A stretch of 39,811 nucleotides of DNA from Nemertoderma westbladi (GCA_032718475.1 JAUCBJ010007626.1:1-39811), one strand, 5' to 3'; positions 20,710 to 33,583 are shown, counted from the stretch's first letter. Notes: generated by a model from the letters alone, not told the origin. Program-made: numbers and translations.

Positions 20710-21250
20710 CTAATTGTGTGGTGGAAATTCGCTGAAACACGAAACACAAAGTCTAGGTTGACCAGGGCACACAGCACAGATGTATCGGGTTTTATTTGTA
20801 ATGTTCTTACTCCAGCATACACGACAACGCTTCTGGGGATGCAGTGATCTCCCAGATTGTTCTAGTTTAGTTAGTTTATGGGTAACTGTCGCCGGGTCTG
20901 GAATGGGTGGCAACGATGAAGGCTTGGCGTTATGATAGGCCTTTGTCGGCACCTTTGTGAGGTGATCAACTACGTCTAGTAGGTATTCGTCGAATCTCAA
21001 GTGTTTTGGTTTCTTATCAGCCCGAAACAGTATGAAACTGTTCAATACAAGACGCTGCAGATAGTGTATTCCGACTTTCACAAACCAAGTTTGAGTTTTA
21101 CGCACTGCATTACAGGAAGAAATCATTTGGTTTGTCACATCCACGCCGCCCATGTTTAGGTTGTAGTTCTCTATAGCTGTGGGTTTCTTGTATTCAACAG
21201 TTTGAGAACCAGGCAGGAAACGAGTCTTATCAACCAACCCTACATTGTCC
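20710..21250 (-). pseudogene. piggyBac transposase, C-terminal part
   Basis: The minus strand encodes the C-terminal third of a piggyBac (DDE_Tnp_1_7-type) transposase. It includes AIENYNLNMGGVDVTNQMIS, carrying the third catalytic Asp in GVD, then KTQTWFVKVGIHYLQRLVLN, and a C-terminal cysteine-rich zinc ribbon (CRVC, YICAVCPGQPRLCVSC) that in this family binds the terminal repeats. The stop is at 20710. The upstream end runs into RTE-like LINE copy 3 at 21251. The first two thirds of the same protein lie at 31642-32856; the two pieces meet in frame once the LINE and the BEL/Pao insertion, with one copy of each target duplication, are left out. Confidence 0.92.
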
Positions 21251-22400
21251 AGTCAGTGATTCAGTCTCTCGCTCACGTATGTTCAGCATAATTTCATTAT
21301 ATGGGATTCCTGATGAAATTATTGCAGCAATCAGATCAGTATACGATGGTTCGACAACATTTGTGTCTACTGTTGATGGTGACACAGAACCATTTGAAGT
21401 GTTATGGGGCGTCCTCCAAGGAGACACACTTGCACCATACTTGTTCATTATTGTGGTTGACTATGTTCTACGCATGTCCTTAGATCATTATAATGATGAT
21501 GGGGTGATGATAACTCCACCTACTGGCTCCAGAAGTCGAGGAAATCCTGCCAAGTACCTAACTGATCTAGACTTTGCTGATGACTTAGGAGTACTCTCAG
21601 AATCATTAGAGGGAGCCCAACGGCTCCTCAGCTCATTAGAACATGCTGCTTCTAGTGTTGGTCTTTTTATTAACTCCAGAAAGACCAAAATTCTGACAGT
21701 TAACTTTGAAAGTCCTCAGCAAGTCTCTGATCGGATGAGCATAAGCTCAAAGGATGGTATGCTTGAGCATGTGGACGACTTCTGTTACCTGGGATCATGG
21801 ATCCGGAAGTCAGGTGAGGACCTTCGAATACGTAAGGGAAAGGCATGGGCAGCCTTGAATAGGCTTTCCAGGATTTGGAAGTCACCGAGAATTAATCGGA
21901 AACTTAAGGTCCGATTATTTAGAGCAGCAGTAGTTCCAGTACTCCTCTACGGGAGTCCATGCTGGGCTCTAACTGCTGAGGACACCAAATCTCTGGATGG
22001 CACATTCACAAGAATGCTACGCCGGGTTCATTGTGTCAAGTACAATGCACACATCTCCAACCAGACACTATATAACATTGGAGGTGTCTCATTGGTTCCC
22101 CCAAGCTTGACACTAGAACAAAATCGCCTCCGCTTTGCAGGACATTGCTTTCGCCGTGAGGACCAGCCAGTGCATAATCTTGTACTTTGGCAGCCTCATG
22201 GAGTGAATAAGCATGGTGGACAGCCCATGACTTTCTTGAGACGCATCTTAAAGGACACTGGCCTTAAAGATGCGGATGATCTAGCAAATGTCATGGGTGA
22301 TAGGGAGTTGTGGCGGTGCAATTTTGTTGACAAGCCGGCACAGCATTCTTTAAAATGCAGCTGCAATGCAGCATGCCGATCCTAGTAGTAGTAGTAGTAG
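21251..22400 (+). mobile_element. RTE-like LINE, 5'-truncated insertion (copy 3)
   Basis: The insertion is flanked by TACATTGTCC at 21241-21250 and 22401-22410. It begins mid reverse transcriptase (DSVSRSRMFSIISLYG, after about 6 bp of extra junction sequence) and stays open to 22385: VLQGDTLAPYLF, LTDLDFADDLGVLSE, YLGSWIRKSGEDLRIRKGK, PCWALTAEDTKS, RLRFAGHCFRREDQP. A one-base change near the end replaces the stop seen in copy 2 and extends the protein by about 12 residues. The 3' end is (TAG)n, 22382-22400. Very close in sequence to copy 2, so the family was active recently. It sits in the piggyBac transposase. Confidence 0.95.
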
Positions 22401-22410
22401 TACATTGTCC

Positions 22411-22418
22411 ACAGATGT
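22411..22418. repeat. BEL/Pao target-site duplication, partner at 31634-31641
   Basis: ACAGATGT is present at 22411-22418 and 31634-31641. Part of it (about 3 bp) might be LTR end or chance, so the true duplication is 5-8 bp. Removing the BEL element and one duplicate keeps the piggyBac reading frame. Confidence 0.85.
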
Positions 22419-24047
22419 TGTGTTCTCCAGCAAAACAATTCACTGTTTTTTATATTATCTCAAATAAACAACCCCGCGGGCAAAACTGGTTCTCGAAGAG
22501 TTGCCGAGACTAAATTAAGAACGCTGCTATCGCAGGTATGGAATGGGTTCTTATGGTGGGTGCTCCGGGTCCACCTAATCGTTTGTTATTTACTGTTTTC
22601 TAATGCCAATTTTATTCCAGTATCTAGTAGAATAGTATTCTAAATTTCGGGCGAAAATAATTTTATATAATTTCGAAGTGCAACTTTTGTATCTTGAGTG
22701 ATAATAGGGAACTTTATATCCGACAATTGTCGATAATACGTAAAATAGAATAAAATCAAACATAGTTGGCTAAATAACTAAATTTATCCAAATAAATAAC
22801 AGTCTAATTTGCGTTAAACAATATATCAAAGGAAAGTAATAAATTTAAACTTACCGCTGTCAATCGTCTAAATAAATAAGATAAAGAGTATGAAAAAATA
22901 AAGTTTTTCTGAACTTTCTAGCGCTTATTCTTACAATATTTTAGCAGTATCAAGTATAACTTTAACTTATCTAATACTTTATTTGCAGCAAAATATCTAA
23001 ACAAAGTAATATTTCTGCAACAATTTTATTTCATTTAAATTTTATATTGTATTATATTCTATTCTAGTAACGATATAAAGGAGCAACCCGGCCTATTTAG
23101 GGTAGTTTCTAATCACGAAGCGCCTATAAATCTAATGCACTTCCCTATAATAATAGCCATAGCGGTCCTCTACTCCAGCAATTATACAACGACACTTCGC
23201 TACTCTGTGTTGTGTTTCGGTCAAGATACAAAGTTACAACTATTGTTACTTATCTTTCTATTCGTTGTAACGCAACGCCATCCCGTGTCTGTACTTGGCT
23301 GTCCGATTTATTTCTCCATATCTCGATATTCCAAATTGATGACCCAAGAGAATGAAAACGCAATGGAGTTTAATCTACTAAATTCTAATTATAATGTAGC
23401 TCAATACATTTTAAGTTTTAAATCTAAGTTAACCGGTAAAGGTGGCTCATCCGTTGGTAAAAGTGGGCAAAATTATTATGGAGCAATCCATACAAATAGT
23501 TAACAGGCAATGATTCACAAATCCTACAATTGGCCAATGAAATCACCGCGGATGAATATTCAACTGTAGTACGTCTTAAATAAGTAGTTAACGAAAATGA
23601 TACACCGATTTAATTTGACAATATGATCCCAATGCACAATTTTTACTTAACACGAAAAAAGAGAATATACAATTAAAATTTAATAATTAACAATAAATAA
23701 CATAACAGGCCCATTGAAATACATTATTAATTTTATCAGCAAAAGTCTTGAAAATCATAAGCAACCTGTCAATCCTAAGAGAAACACAAATAAATCATTC
23801 TACATAAGACGTGTGTTAGATTCTGCCACAAGCATCTTAATATAAATCAAAGGCAGTAAATAAAATCCCCTGGTGGTCTGACATTTAGTGCTATGTTATT
23901 TTCATAGACTACAGAATGAATGTACGGTAGAATAGACATACCGGAACTGGCTAGATCTATAAACCTTTCAATGGAGGATTAAATTCGAAATTACGAAATT
24001 ATTTTGTATACTTATAAAATAACGCAATGTACCTAAAGTCGAATACA
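22419..24047 (-). repeat. BEL/Pao 3' LTR, 1629 bp
   Basis: 22977-24047 matches 30334-31633 apart from a dozen substitutions, a 3-bp indel and a 232-bp duplication in the other copy. The portion 22419-22976 has no partner; it is assigned to the LTR because the target duplication ACAGATGT abuts 22419, where the sequence starts TGTG. The plus-strand open frame of ~120 codons in both copies (23135-23503 and ~30486-30857) is antisense and differs by six amino acids, so I do not call it a gene. Confidence 0.8.
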
Positions 24048-26126
24048 CCGCTCCAATACGAATAGTCCAGTGCTAGTCGTATTCCACACCGTGTAAACGT
24101 ACAATGAGCTACTATTAGATATAAAATACAATACTAATATATATATCTACATATTCATATTATTATAAAAAATATTCGGAAATTTGAAATTTTTTAAGAA
24201 TTCAGAAAATTCTGTAACAAATAATATTTCCAATATATTCTGCAAATAGGGATCGAACCAGGTTCTTCCATATGTAATAATTTGTTGCAAAGCCCCATTG
24301 CCACAGATGCAACTGATAAACAAACCTCGTGAAAGTATCTGCCCATCTTGGTAAAATTTAACAGTGTCTTCCAACATAATAATGAAATATACAAATTTCC
24401 GAATATAATGCACATTAAATTTAACCATGCTATCAAATATAATGAGTTTATAGTAACTAATAATAAGGTATTTATGCATATCGCAAATTCTAATATTATG
24501 ATATGTTTCATGAACATATTATACACTTAAACATATCTCTAATTTCAACAAATTGCACTCATAACCATTATGAACGTTCAAATAAGTAACATATTTCTAT
24601 AAACTAACTAAACGGTTTATGAGTTATAATAAATACAAGCTCGTGAGGGCTTCGCGCAGCACGAGACTTCACATGCACCGCTCATTTCGTGGCTCGCCCC
24701 ACACTATTATTTTCTAATATAAAATAATGTAATTATATAAATTACATGCACAATATACCTAAATAAAACGTGTAATATTTCGAAATTTCCGAAATATGGC
24801 ATATCTTCCAACTGTTAGCAGATATATATATAGTGTATAAACTATGGTATAAACTATATATACATATGCACATAGATATAATTCACTGGTGTTAACATTT
24901 ACGCGTAAGGTTGTGAATTATAATGGCCTAACCATAGGTAATGGATGGTAGCGCACATATTAAAAAAAATACATTGCCATAGCGACGCGTAGCAATGTGA
25001 GTGGGAAAAGTAGCACCCTTCCCGGTCAATCAAAGTCTTTCCCAGCGTAATAGATGATTATACAGTTAATCCTTTAGAATTGCAACAAGCAGACCCGATC
25101 TGCCTGCTTTCATCATGTGGTTGGTTTAGAATGTAATACGGGAAATCGTACCGTCTTCTTCAGATCGACTGGTTCTGTAAAATCTTGCCTTAATCCCACT
25201 TTGTGTCAGATACACCTGTCTCCTGAACGATATCATCCCTACCTGTTGGTAGCTCCCAAAATTACCAAATTACCTTGCCGGTAATTTGTGACGTCCTCGT
25301 CACCCTGACCCCTCTTTGCGACCATGTCAACGTTCCACTTTTTCAAATGCGACTAACATGTAATGTCAATAAGATTGCTTTGGTATCCATATATTTCTCG
25401 AATTATCAAAATCTCTAGAGGTTATCTGTGCAGAACCTTCATCGTCTATAAATTGTACCTATGAACTCAGAAGTTGCATAAGATATATTAGATGATTATC
25501 TATTTTTCATTCTTTATTTCTGTTTGATTACTCACAGAGTCTTGACCTTTTTTGTAACATGCTATATGTAGACTACGCTTAGATTCTTAAGGTCCATGTA
25601 TTATTATAGGTGCTTACTAGATAATATTAAATTTAATAATTTCAATAAATTCGAGTCAAATATAGCGCTAGCACAATAGAGATTAAAATTAATTGTGATA
25701 AAATCACTTTTGATTTTTCGCAATCTAAGCGGCAATATAATAACGAAAGTAAAACCAATCTGATTTTGAGATCCATGTGTCTAACAATAGACTCTCGCCG
25801 ATAATCAATGCTCTCTCTCACTCTCTCTCTCCAATCAGCTATGCTGCCATTATTATTGGATCCATGAGACTCTATTTTTCATAGTAAGCTAGGCTATGAC
25901 ATCTCACATTTCCATCCTTGTTTTATCCTAAATTCAATCTTTTATAATTTTTAAATTTAAAAATGTGTATACCAGCACACTAAATAAGCGACATTCTAAT
26001 CACAATCCGCTCCTATGTACATCCATGTGTAACATGATGAACATACACACCAAAGAATGCGCTAAACATAATTTACATAAATTATAATAAATAAAATATA
26101 GTAAACCGATTACTAAAATATAAAGT
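24048..26126. other. Non-coding internal region of the BEL/Pao element
   Basis: No coding sequence for a further gene, such as env, could be seen. Holds a short hairpin (AAATTACCTTGCCGGTAATTT, about 25266-25287), TATATA-rich runs near 24825-24870 and a CT-rich run at 25808-25832. The bases just inside the 3' LTR (24048-24056) are purine-rich on the element strand, as a polypurine tract should be. Confidence 0.5.
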
Positions 26127-29100
26127 TTACTTTATTTTACTGTCAGGTTTAGTAGTAACTTTATAGTCCCCACTGATGTCTCGAAATTCCTCTAAAAGGA
26201 CTAAATGTTGTACTGGTGTCTTAACAGTGCGTTTGTCAATGGTCTTGACCGTAACAGTACGCACAACTCCTTTTTCATCTGGGTGAACACTAGATATTAT
26301 ACCTGTGAGCCAATGTTTGCGCTTTACGTTAGTTTCTGCTAAAAGAACATAATCTCCTGGTATTAGGCACCGTCTAGTTTCATACCATTTACTGCGTGCG
26401 GAAATAGAGGGCAAATAATATTGTTGCCATAGTTCCCAGAACTTATTTGCTAGTACTTGTGTCAGTCTCCAAGTCTGTTTACTGTAGAGATCAGTCTTCT
26501 CTGGTATCGAAACTGGTAACAATGGTGACGGTGATTGCATGAGCAAGTGATTAGGCGTCAGTGCCATAACACTATCTGGGCCATCAGGTACTAATGTGAT
26601 GGGTCTAGAGTTTAAAGTATGTTCAATCTCAGTCAAGAGTGTTACTAATTCGTCATCAGTTAAGGTTTTGTTGTAAGGAACGGTTTTTGTCATAGCAAGT
26701 TTAATGGATCAAATGATTCGCTCCCAACAACCACCACGCCAAGGACTATCGGTGGTGTTAAAGTGCCAAGCAATACGCTGCGGTAGCAACTCTGAGGCAA
26801 TTCTATCATGATCAATTTCCTTAAATGCTTGAGTTATCTCATTGTCAGCTCCCACGAAATTGGTTCCGTTGTCGCTATATATCTCACGAACCAAACCTCG
26901 CCTAGCGATGAAACGTCGCAGAGCTAATATGAAAGCATCAGTGGACATGTCAGCTACGCGTTCTATGTGTATCGCGCAACTTGCCATACATATAAAAATC
27001 AGCCCCCACCTCTTTATTGTGGTGCGATACTTGGTTTCGATTGGTCCGAAACAATCTAATCCCATATAAGTGAATGGTGGTTCATTTGCTTTCAATCTAG
27101 CCGATGGTAAATCACCCATTTCTTGCATTTCTAAACGGGTATTTAATTTCTTGCATATAATACAATCAGCCAAAACAGCTCTCAAAGCCTTACTAGGTTT
27201 AATTAATACAAAACTCTGGCGTATCTGAGCTAAGCAGTGCGCCCTACCTGCGTGTTTCAACATTAAATGTGCATCTCTTACCATGCCTCGTTGTAATTCG
27301 AAAATAATTTGGCACAATAATAGGATATTTCATGTCTGTCTTAATGTCAGCTGCTTGAAGTCGTGATTTGTGACAAATCAGTCCACGATAAATTGTGGGA
27401 CTTCATTTTGTAATAAGTGATGATGTTACCTGTTTCCTATCTGTGATTAATTTATACTCACGTGAAAAACACCGTTGTTGATAATGTTGTAATAAAATAT
27501 ATTCACTACGATCAATCTCTTCACGCAATAGTTTCTTACTTCCCGATTGTCGACATTGTAAAATCCAATCAGAATCTCTCCGTTTGGTTGGTCTGACTAT
27601 AAAACACCACAACCTTCGTATCCATGACAATTTTCGACACATATCCATCCATGATGAAGTCCTATCTATTAATCTGTCAAAATATTCTTCACGAAGTAAT
27701 TGTATCTTAGGATCAGGTGAAGGTGGTGTAGCAATGCTAGGTTGTAATAGTTCTTGTTCCGTACTATCCTTTCCTTTTTGCCAATCACTAAATCCCGGTT
27801 TAATAGGACTGGGCTGATCTGGATTAACAACCTGTGAGTCTATCTCTAATAAAGTCATCCGCTCCATGGAGCCGTCTATCGATGTGTTCCCGGGCCGCTC
27901 CAATGGTTTATCTAAATTTTCTAATGAGGCACTAATAAGTGATGGAATATTACTTGAGGCCTTAGCCTTTGATTTAATAATCTTCTCAGTTTTCACTTCC
28001 GCATCACTAGGTAACTTACCGAACCTTGCATCGAATTGTTTAGGCCAGTGGTCAGACGATTTTCTAAGAAAATGTGGTCCATGCAACCAGAACTCACGTA
28101 ATTTGGGTTCACAGAACTCATTTGGCATGGTTCCTCGAGATGCAATATCAGCCGGGTTTATGTCCCCTGGACAATGCCTCCAGTCTTCCCTAATGCATGA
28201 ATCTAATATTTCAGCATGGCGATTTGCAATAAACGTTTTGAAACTTACCTCCTCTCTATTTACATAAATAAGAACTAAAGTGGAATCAGTCCAATATGTC
28301 ACTCTGAAAGTAACATGCACCTCATGCTTAATAAGTTTTGCTACAGTAGCGCTAAGTACAGCAGCTTGTAATTCTGAACGTGGAGTGTTCATATATTTCA
28401 ATGGTAATGTTTTTGCTCTAGAAGTTACAAATGCTGTTTCATATTCGTCTGTTGATACTTGTCTACGAAAATATGCTATCACACCAAGACCACTTTCACT
28501 TGCGTCACTAAACATGTGGAGTTCTAATACAGTAGGAAATGCTGTCTGCAAGGGAAAATATATCCGTGGCATATCTATGGATTTTAAAATATGTAATTGA
28601 TTCTCCCACTCCTTCCACAGTACATATTGCTCTCTCGGAATTTCATCATCCCACTCCAAATTTTCTTTCCTACTACTCCTCCTACTATATACTGCGCATA
28701 TAAATACGAGCCTGTAAAATAACAGGACTTATAAAATTTAATGGATCGAATAGTTTACTCATAGTGGATAAGCAAACTCGCTTGGTAAGTGGCCTATCAT
28801 TCGGCTCAAATTTAACTTTTACCTGAAAACGATCACTATTTGGATCCCACCCTAACCCTAATACTTTGGTAACTGGTATGGGGTCAAATTCTTCTAATTC
28901 TACTTTACCGCTCCCACGATCATCTATAGGAAACGAATTTATCAAAGCCTGTGAATTGGATGTAAACTTTGTCAGTCGAAAACCTCCTGTAGATAGGTAG
29001 GATTTAACTCCATGGGCAATCTCAATGGTTCGTTGTTCAGAATCACAAGATTATACATATACAATCACAAGATATAGAAATTTTCTTTAATGGTTGATAT

Positions 29101-30333
29101 AATTTCAGCGTCGAAATTTTTTGATTGACTGTCAGCAGTGAATTTTAGTACATATAATGTACCATTTGGACTATCTCTAGCTCCAAATACTCTTACCAAC
29201 ATTTTGTATGTTACAGGGTCTCCTGATAAATCTGGGTTTCGATACCACAAAAATCGCAAGCTATCTTGATCTTTCTCTAAAGCATGGACTTGGTGAAACA
29301 TTGCTTCGATATCGCAGGTAAATGCATACTTACTCTGACGAAACCTAAGCAAAATTCCTATTAAATAATTATTCAAATTTGGTCCATCCATAAGTTCGGA
29401 ATTTAATGACATACCCCGGTAGACTTGGGCACAGTTATTCACAACCCTTACTTTTCCCGGTTTATCGGAATGTGTGACATAATGGTGTGGCAAATAATAA
29501 GTTTGATCACTAACCTGCTCTGGGTTTTCTACACGCACTGCATATCCCTTGTTCAGATAATTGTCGATCTGAAACCGATATTGAGTATGTATGATATCGT
29601 CCCTTAATAGTCGCAACCGGGTCGCTTGTAAGCGCTTGAGTGCGATATAATGATTATTTATCAACTTTGAGTGTTGCTGTCGCCACAACATTCCAACTTC
29701 AAAATGTCCATTAGGAAGCCGATTTATGGTGTTATCCATAATCTCTAAGCATCTCTTCTCGTTGGCCGACATAGCAATGTCATAACTTCCAGGTTCAGCC
29801 GAATCCTGTTCTAGCCAATGTAACGTCCGGGCGTTCATTTCTAAATCTTGTTCTAGAAATTCCTGAGCTAAGTCAAGTTCGATGGTGCTAAAGTTATTCG
29901 GACACTTTATTTTGTCTAATGCATCAACTCTTGTCTGAGCGGTAGAGTTGGCACAAAATACCCTCGCATCACTTAAAAAAGTAATAGCTGAGCATTGGTC
30001 AAACTTACCTGTGTCATTTGGACATTTATCAGCGCCATCTAGCGGATCTTGGAAATAATCTAAATCATCACAAGATGTATTTTCATCGTCGGTGTTAAAG
30101 TCATCAGATTCGGTCTCTAAATCAGAATCATCTGATTTACTCCAACTAACCTGATCTGAAAATATACTTTCCGTTTCAAAATATCCGTCTGCTAACAAAC
30201 ATACTTCTGGTTTGCTAGGCATATGATCAAAATTCTCAACTTCATCTTCTGTCCATTTTCTATCTAAAAAAGATCTCGGAGTCCGAGTGTACCACCCAAT
30301 AATACTACGATTAGCATATGGTTGTATTTGCAG
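26127..30333 (-). pseudogene. pol: BEL/Pao pol polyprotein, broken
   Basis: Order on the minus strand: reverse transcriptase (30333-29065) with PHHYVTHSDKPGKVRVVNNC, FTCDIEAMFHQVHALEKD and FGARDSPNGTLY; the frame stops at about 29065, precisely where the Y-x-D-D box is expected, in a small ATCTTGTGATT duplication. Connection region 29040-28685 (EIAHGVKSYLSTGGFRLTKF, LGLGWDP). Frameshift near 28690. RNase H-like/A17 region 28659-27403 (FSDASESGLGV, RSELQAAV, WTDSTLVL). TGA near 27402, frameshift near 27300. Integrase 27317-26709: zinc-binding H and CIICKKLN, catalytic MGLDCFGP, YSDNGTNF and GGCWERII. TGA near 26705. DUF5641-like tail 26693-26127. These enzymes copy and insert retrotransposon RNA. 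With at least five lesions it cannot make an active polyprotein. Confidence 0.9.
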
Positions 30334-31633
30334 CTTTATTTGCAGCAAAATATCTAAACAAAGTAATATTTCTGCAACAATTTTATTTCATTAAAATTTT
30401 ATATTGTATTATATTCTATTCTAGTAACGATATAAAGGAGCAACCCGGCCTATTTAGGGTAGTTTCTAATCACGAAGCGCCTATAAATCTAATGCACTTC
30501 CCTATAATAGCCATAGCGGTCCTCTACTCCAGCAATTATACAAGGTCACTTCGCTACTCTGTGTTGTGTTTCGGTCAAGATACAAAGTTACAACTATTGT
30601 TACTTATCTTTCCATTCGTCGTAACGCAATGCCATCCCGTGTCTGTACTTGGCTGTCCGATTTATTTCTCCATATCTCGATATTCCAAATCGATGACCCA
30701 AGAGAATGAAAACGCAATGGAGTTTAATCTACTAAATTCTAATTATAATGTAGCTCAATACATTTTAAGTTTTAAATCTAAGTTAACCGGTAAAGGTGGC
30801 TCATCCGTTGGTAAAAGTGGGCAAAATTATTATGGAGCAATCCATACAAATAGTTAACAGGCGATGATTCACAAATCCTACAATTGGCCAATGAAATCAC
30901 CGCGGATGAATATTCAACTGTAGTACGTCTTAAATAAGTAGTTAACGAAAATGATACACCGATTTAATTTGACAATATGATCCCAATGCACAATTTTTAC
31001 TTAACACGAAAAAAGAGAATATACAATTAAAATTTAATAATTAACAATAAATAACATAACAGCCCCATTGAAATACATTATTAATTTTATCAGCAAAAGT
31101 CTTGAAAATCATAAGCAACCTGTCAATCCTAAGAGAAACACAAATAAATCATTCTACATAAGACGTGTGTTAGATTCTGCCACAAGCATCTTTATATAAA
31201 TCAAAGGCGGTAAATAAAATCCCCTGGTGGTCTGACATTTAGTGCTGAGAATATACAATTAAAATTTAATAATTAACAATAAATAACATAACAGCCCCAT
31301 TGAAATACATTATTAATTTTATCAGCAAAAGTCTTGAAAATCATAAGCAACCTGTCAATCCTAAGAGAAACACAAATAAATCATTCTACATAAGACGTGT
31401 GTTAGATTCTGCCACAAGCATCTTTATATAAATCAAAGGCGGTAAATAAAATCCCCTGGTGGTCTGACATTTAGTGCTATGTTATTTTCATAGACTACAG
31501 AATGAATGTACGGTAGAATAGACATACCGGAACTGGCTAGATCTATAAACCTTTCAATGGAGGATTAAATTCGAAATTACGAAATTATTTTGTATACTTA
31601 TAAAATAACGCAATGTACCTAAAGTCGAATACA
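30334..31633 (-). repeat. BEL/Pao 5' LTR, truncated, with 232-bp internal tandem duplication
   Basis: Matches 22977-24047. Relative to that copy it contains a direct duplication: 31015-31246 is repeated at 31247-31478 almost without change. After removing it the lengths agree to within the 3-bp indel (1068 against 1071). The LTR stops at 30334 and continues straight into pol, near the short repeat TTTGCAGC. Confidence 0.88.
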
Positions 31634-31641
31634 ACAGATGT

Positions 31642-32856
31642 AATAAAGTTTACAACTTTCTTATCGCAGTACTTTATGATAAGGATGGGCCCGTTACCAT
31701 TTCCATTCCGAGCAAACACAGAGTTTATGGGTTGTATGGGTTTATCCTTTACATTCACTGGTACGCCTCGATTGGGCCTTATAGTTCCCCGAAGTCAAGT
31801 TATCCTACCATGGAGATAGTTTGTAAGCCGTAAACTATTGTACCAATTATCTGTACTGACGGTGTATCCCGTATCCAAGTATTGAGGTACTGAGTATTGA
31901 GTATATTTACTCAACAAGGCCTCTACAACTTTCTCAGATTTACTCAAAGTATCCTCACCTTCTTCTTCATTACCTAGGACAGATTGGGCGCCAAAGTAAA
32001 TAAAAGTTGACAACATGTAGCTGAAACTATCACAAAGCATATAGAGCTTTATTCCAAATCTGGCACGTTTTGTCCATATAAACTGCCTGAAATGGAGTCT
32101 TCCTTTGTGTAACAGTAGTGACTCATCGAGTGAGAGTTCTTTTTTCGCCTCATAAACTTTGACGACCCTATGCATCTCCTCCATGAAATCATTCAACCTT
32201 GTTATCTTCTCACCAGCATCATATTCCTCCAGGTTTGAAAATCTGAGGTAGCGGAGAATCTGACAGTAATGATCATGAGACACCAGCCAACTGAAATGCG
32301 GAGTTGCAATATTTGCTCTTGTAGCCCAGTAACTATGTATCGTTGTTGGCTTCCTCACTATGCCCATTAGCAACGTCACACCAAGAAACAGCCTGATTTC
32401 ATCAGCGTTTACTTTTTTTATTTCAATCTTATTTTTTTTATCAGTTTCTACTTGTTCTTGGTTGTTGGCCATATCTATACATTGATTTGTACATTTCACA
32501 AGAATATCAATAATGGCATCGGTAATAAAACGGTCAAAATAGTCACCAACCTCGAATTCAGCTGTATCGACTCCTTGCCATCCAGTCTTGGATTCATCAA
32601 AATCACGATACGGCGCAGAATCGTCGTGACCGATATCCAGGAATTTCCAGATCGCTTCCAAATCAGAATCATCGGACTCAGGTAAACTCTCAGAACCGGA
32701 ACTATCATCTTCTACAGTGCCAACAACATCATCGTCGTCATCGCTTTCCGAATCATCACTAATACTACCATCATCATCACTACTGGACTCATAACCATAG
32801 CTCCTAGGGGCTTGCAATTTCCGCTTTGGATATTTACCAGCACCCGTACCATCCAT
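31642..32856 (-). pseudogene. piggyBac transposase, N-terminal two thirds
   Basis: Starts at ATG 32856. Residues 20-65 are Ser/Asp-rich and acidic, typical of piggyBac N-termini. The DDE_Tnp_1_7 domain starts near residue 95: FLGVTLLMGIVRKP, HSYWATR, then LSLDESLLLHKGRLHFRQFI with the first catalytic Asp (244), RARFGIKLYMLCDS, and VSTDNWYNSLRL with the second Asp (336). An in-frame TGA follows residue 353 (codon at 31795-31797); the frame then continues (GTIRPNRGVP, a DKKVVNF motif) to the BEL/Pao insertion at 31641. The remainder, with the third Asp, is at 20710-21250. Together, length and motifs fit a normal transposase of about 590 residues. Defects seen are the TGA and the two insertions. 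Confidence 0.93.
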
Positions 32857-33583
32857 TGTTGCTAAATTATATTATATGTATGTCATATATTTATATATAT
32901 TATATTATATATTATCCAGTACGCCAGTAGGCCTATGCCAGTACCGGTACGCCAGTAGGCCTATACTGGTAGCGGGAAATACGTTATCCGCCTCGGGTAT
33001 TGCCTGCTAGTAAATTTATAAATCTACAATTTGTTTCAAACTTACCGCCATTCATGGATGGAGAGTATGTAAATAGAACCCTGAACTGCTCTGGAAGGCA
33101 ATACAACACGCCTAGAACTGATCTGATACACACAGGCTACTCTAATATCACTGTTTCACCATGGCCTATATTATATAGGTCACCGAGCATTGGCGCTATG
33201 ACCTAACAGGGTTAAGCACTCGATACTTGTACACTTGATAATTTCAGCGTCACTGCCACTTTACAATGTAGAGATGACACACTATGTATTGCTTATGAAA
33301 GCTGGTATATTAACACTTTACATCCCCCACTAAATAAAGTTCTACCGCCAATATAATTCCACCCATTATCATTCGTAATCTCAATCTTGTAGTAAGAATT
33401 TATTAATTTAATATTGGTGCTTATATCATACTATTATTCGTAAAATTCTGGTTTTCAAATCGTTTTCCAGTATTGGTGCTACTTCTAAACGAACATTCCC
33501 CTTCCAAACTAAAGGTTTTATATTTTATTTTATTCTATTTTTAATATTATTAATATTGTTGATTTCTTAATTATTCTATTTGC
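32857..33583. other. 5' flank of the piggyBac transposase
   Basis: AT-rich TATATA run at 32872-32915, then two direct copies of a ~27-bp unit GTACGCCAGTAGGCCTAT (32919-32964) with a CCGGTAC palindrome between. No other coding region is supported. Part of this is presumably promoter and 5' UTR of the transposase. Confidence 0.45.

Larger units (their letters stand above)
22419..31633 (-). mobile_element. BEL/Pao LTR retrotransposon inserted in piggyBac
   Basis: A minus-strand element of 9.2 kb. The 3' LTR is 22419-24047 and the damaged 5' LTR is 30334-31633. The LTRs begin TG and end CA when read on the element's strand (TGTATTCGAC at the start, GGAGAACACA at the end). Between them lie pol (30333-26127) and about 2 kb without coding sequence (24048-26126). 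gag, protease, the primer binding site and the last ~558 bp of the 5' LTR are missing: the LTR is fused directly to the reverse transcriptase region. It is therefore a defective copy. LTRs differ by only about a dozen substitutions over the ~1.07 kb they share. Confidence 0.9.

Noticed and set aside
23135-30857. Matching plus-strand open frames of ~120 codons in both BEL/Pao LTR copies
   Set aside because: They are antisense to the element. The similarity is explained by LTR identity. Six amino-acid differences among few substitutions gives no sign of protein-level constraint.
22977-31633. The two 1.07-kb repeats as independent dispersed repeats instead of LTRs
   Set aside because: They flank BEL/Pao pol, begin and end TG/CA, and the outer edges abut a matching duplication in the piggyBac frame; LTRs are the better explanation.
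20710-32856. Domesticated piggyBac transposase gene (host gene with exons far apart)
   Set aside because: The 10-kb gap is filled by two insertions with target duplications and the join restores the frame, so the split is from insertions, not introns; there is also an in-frame TGA.
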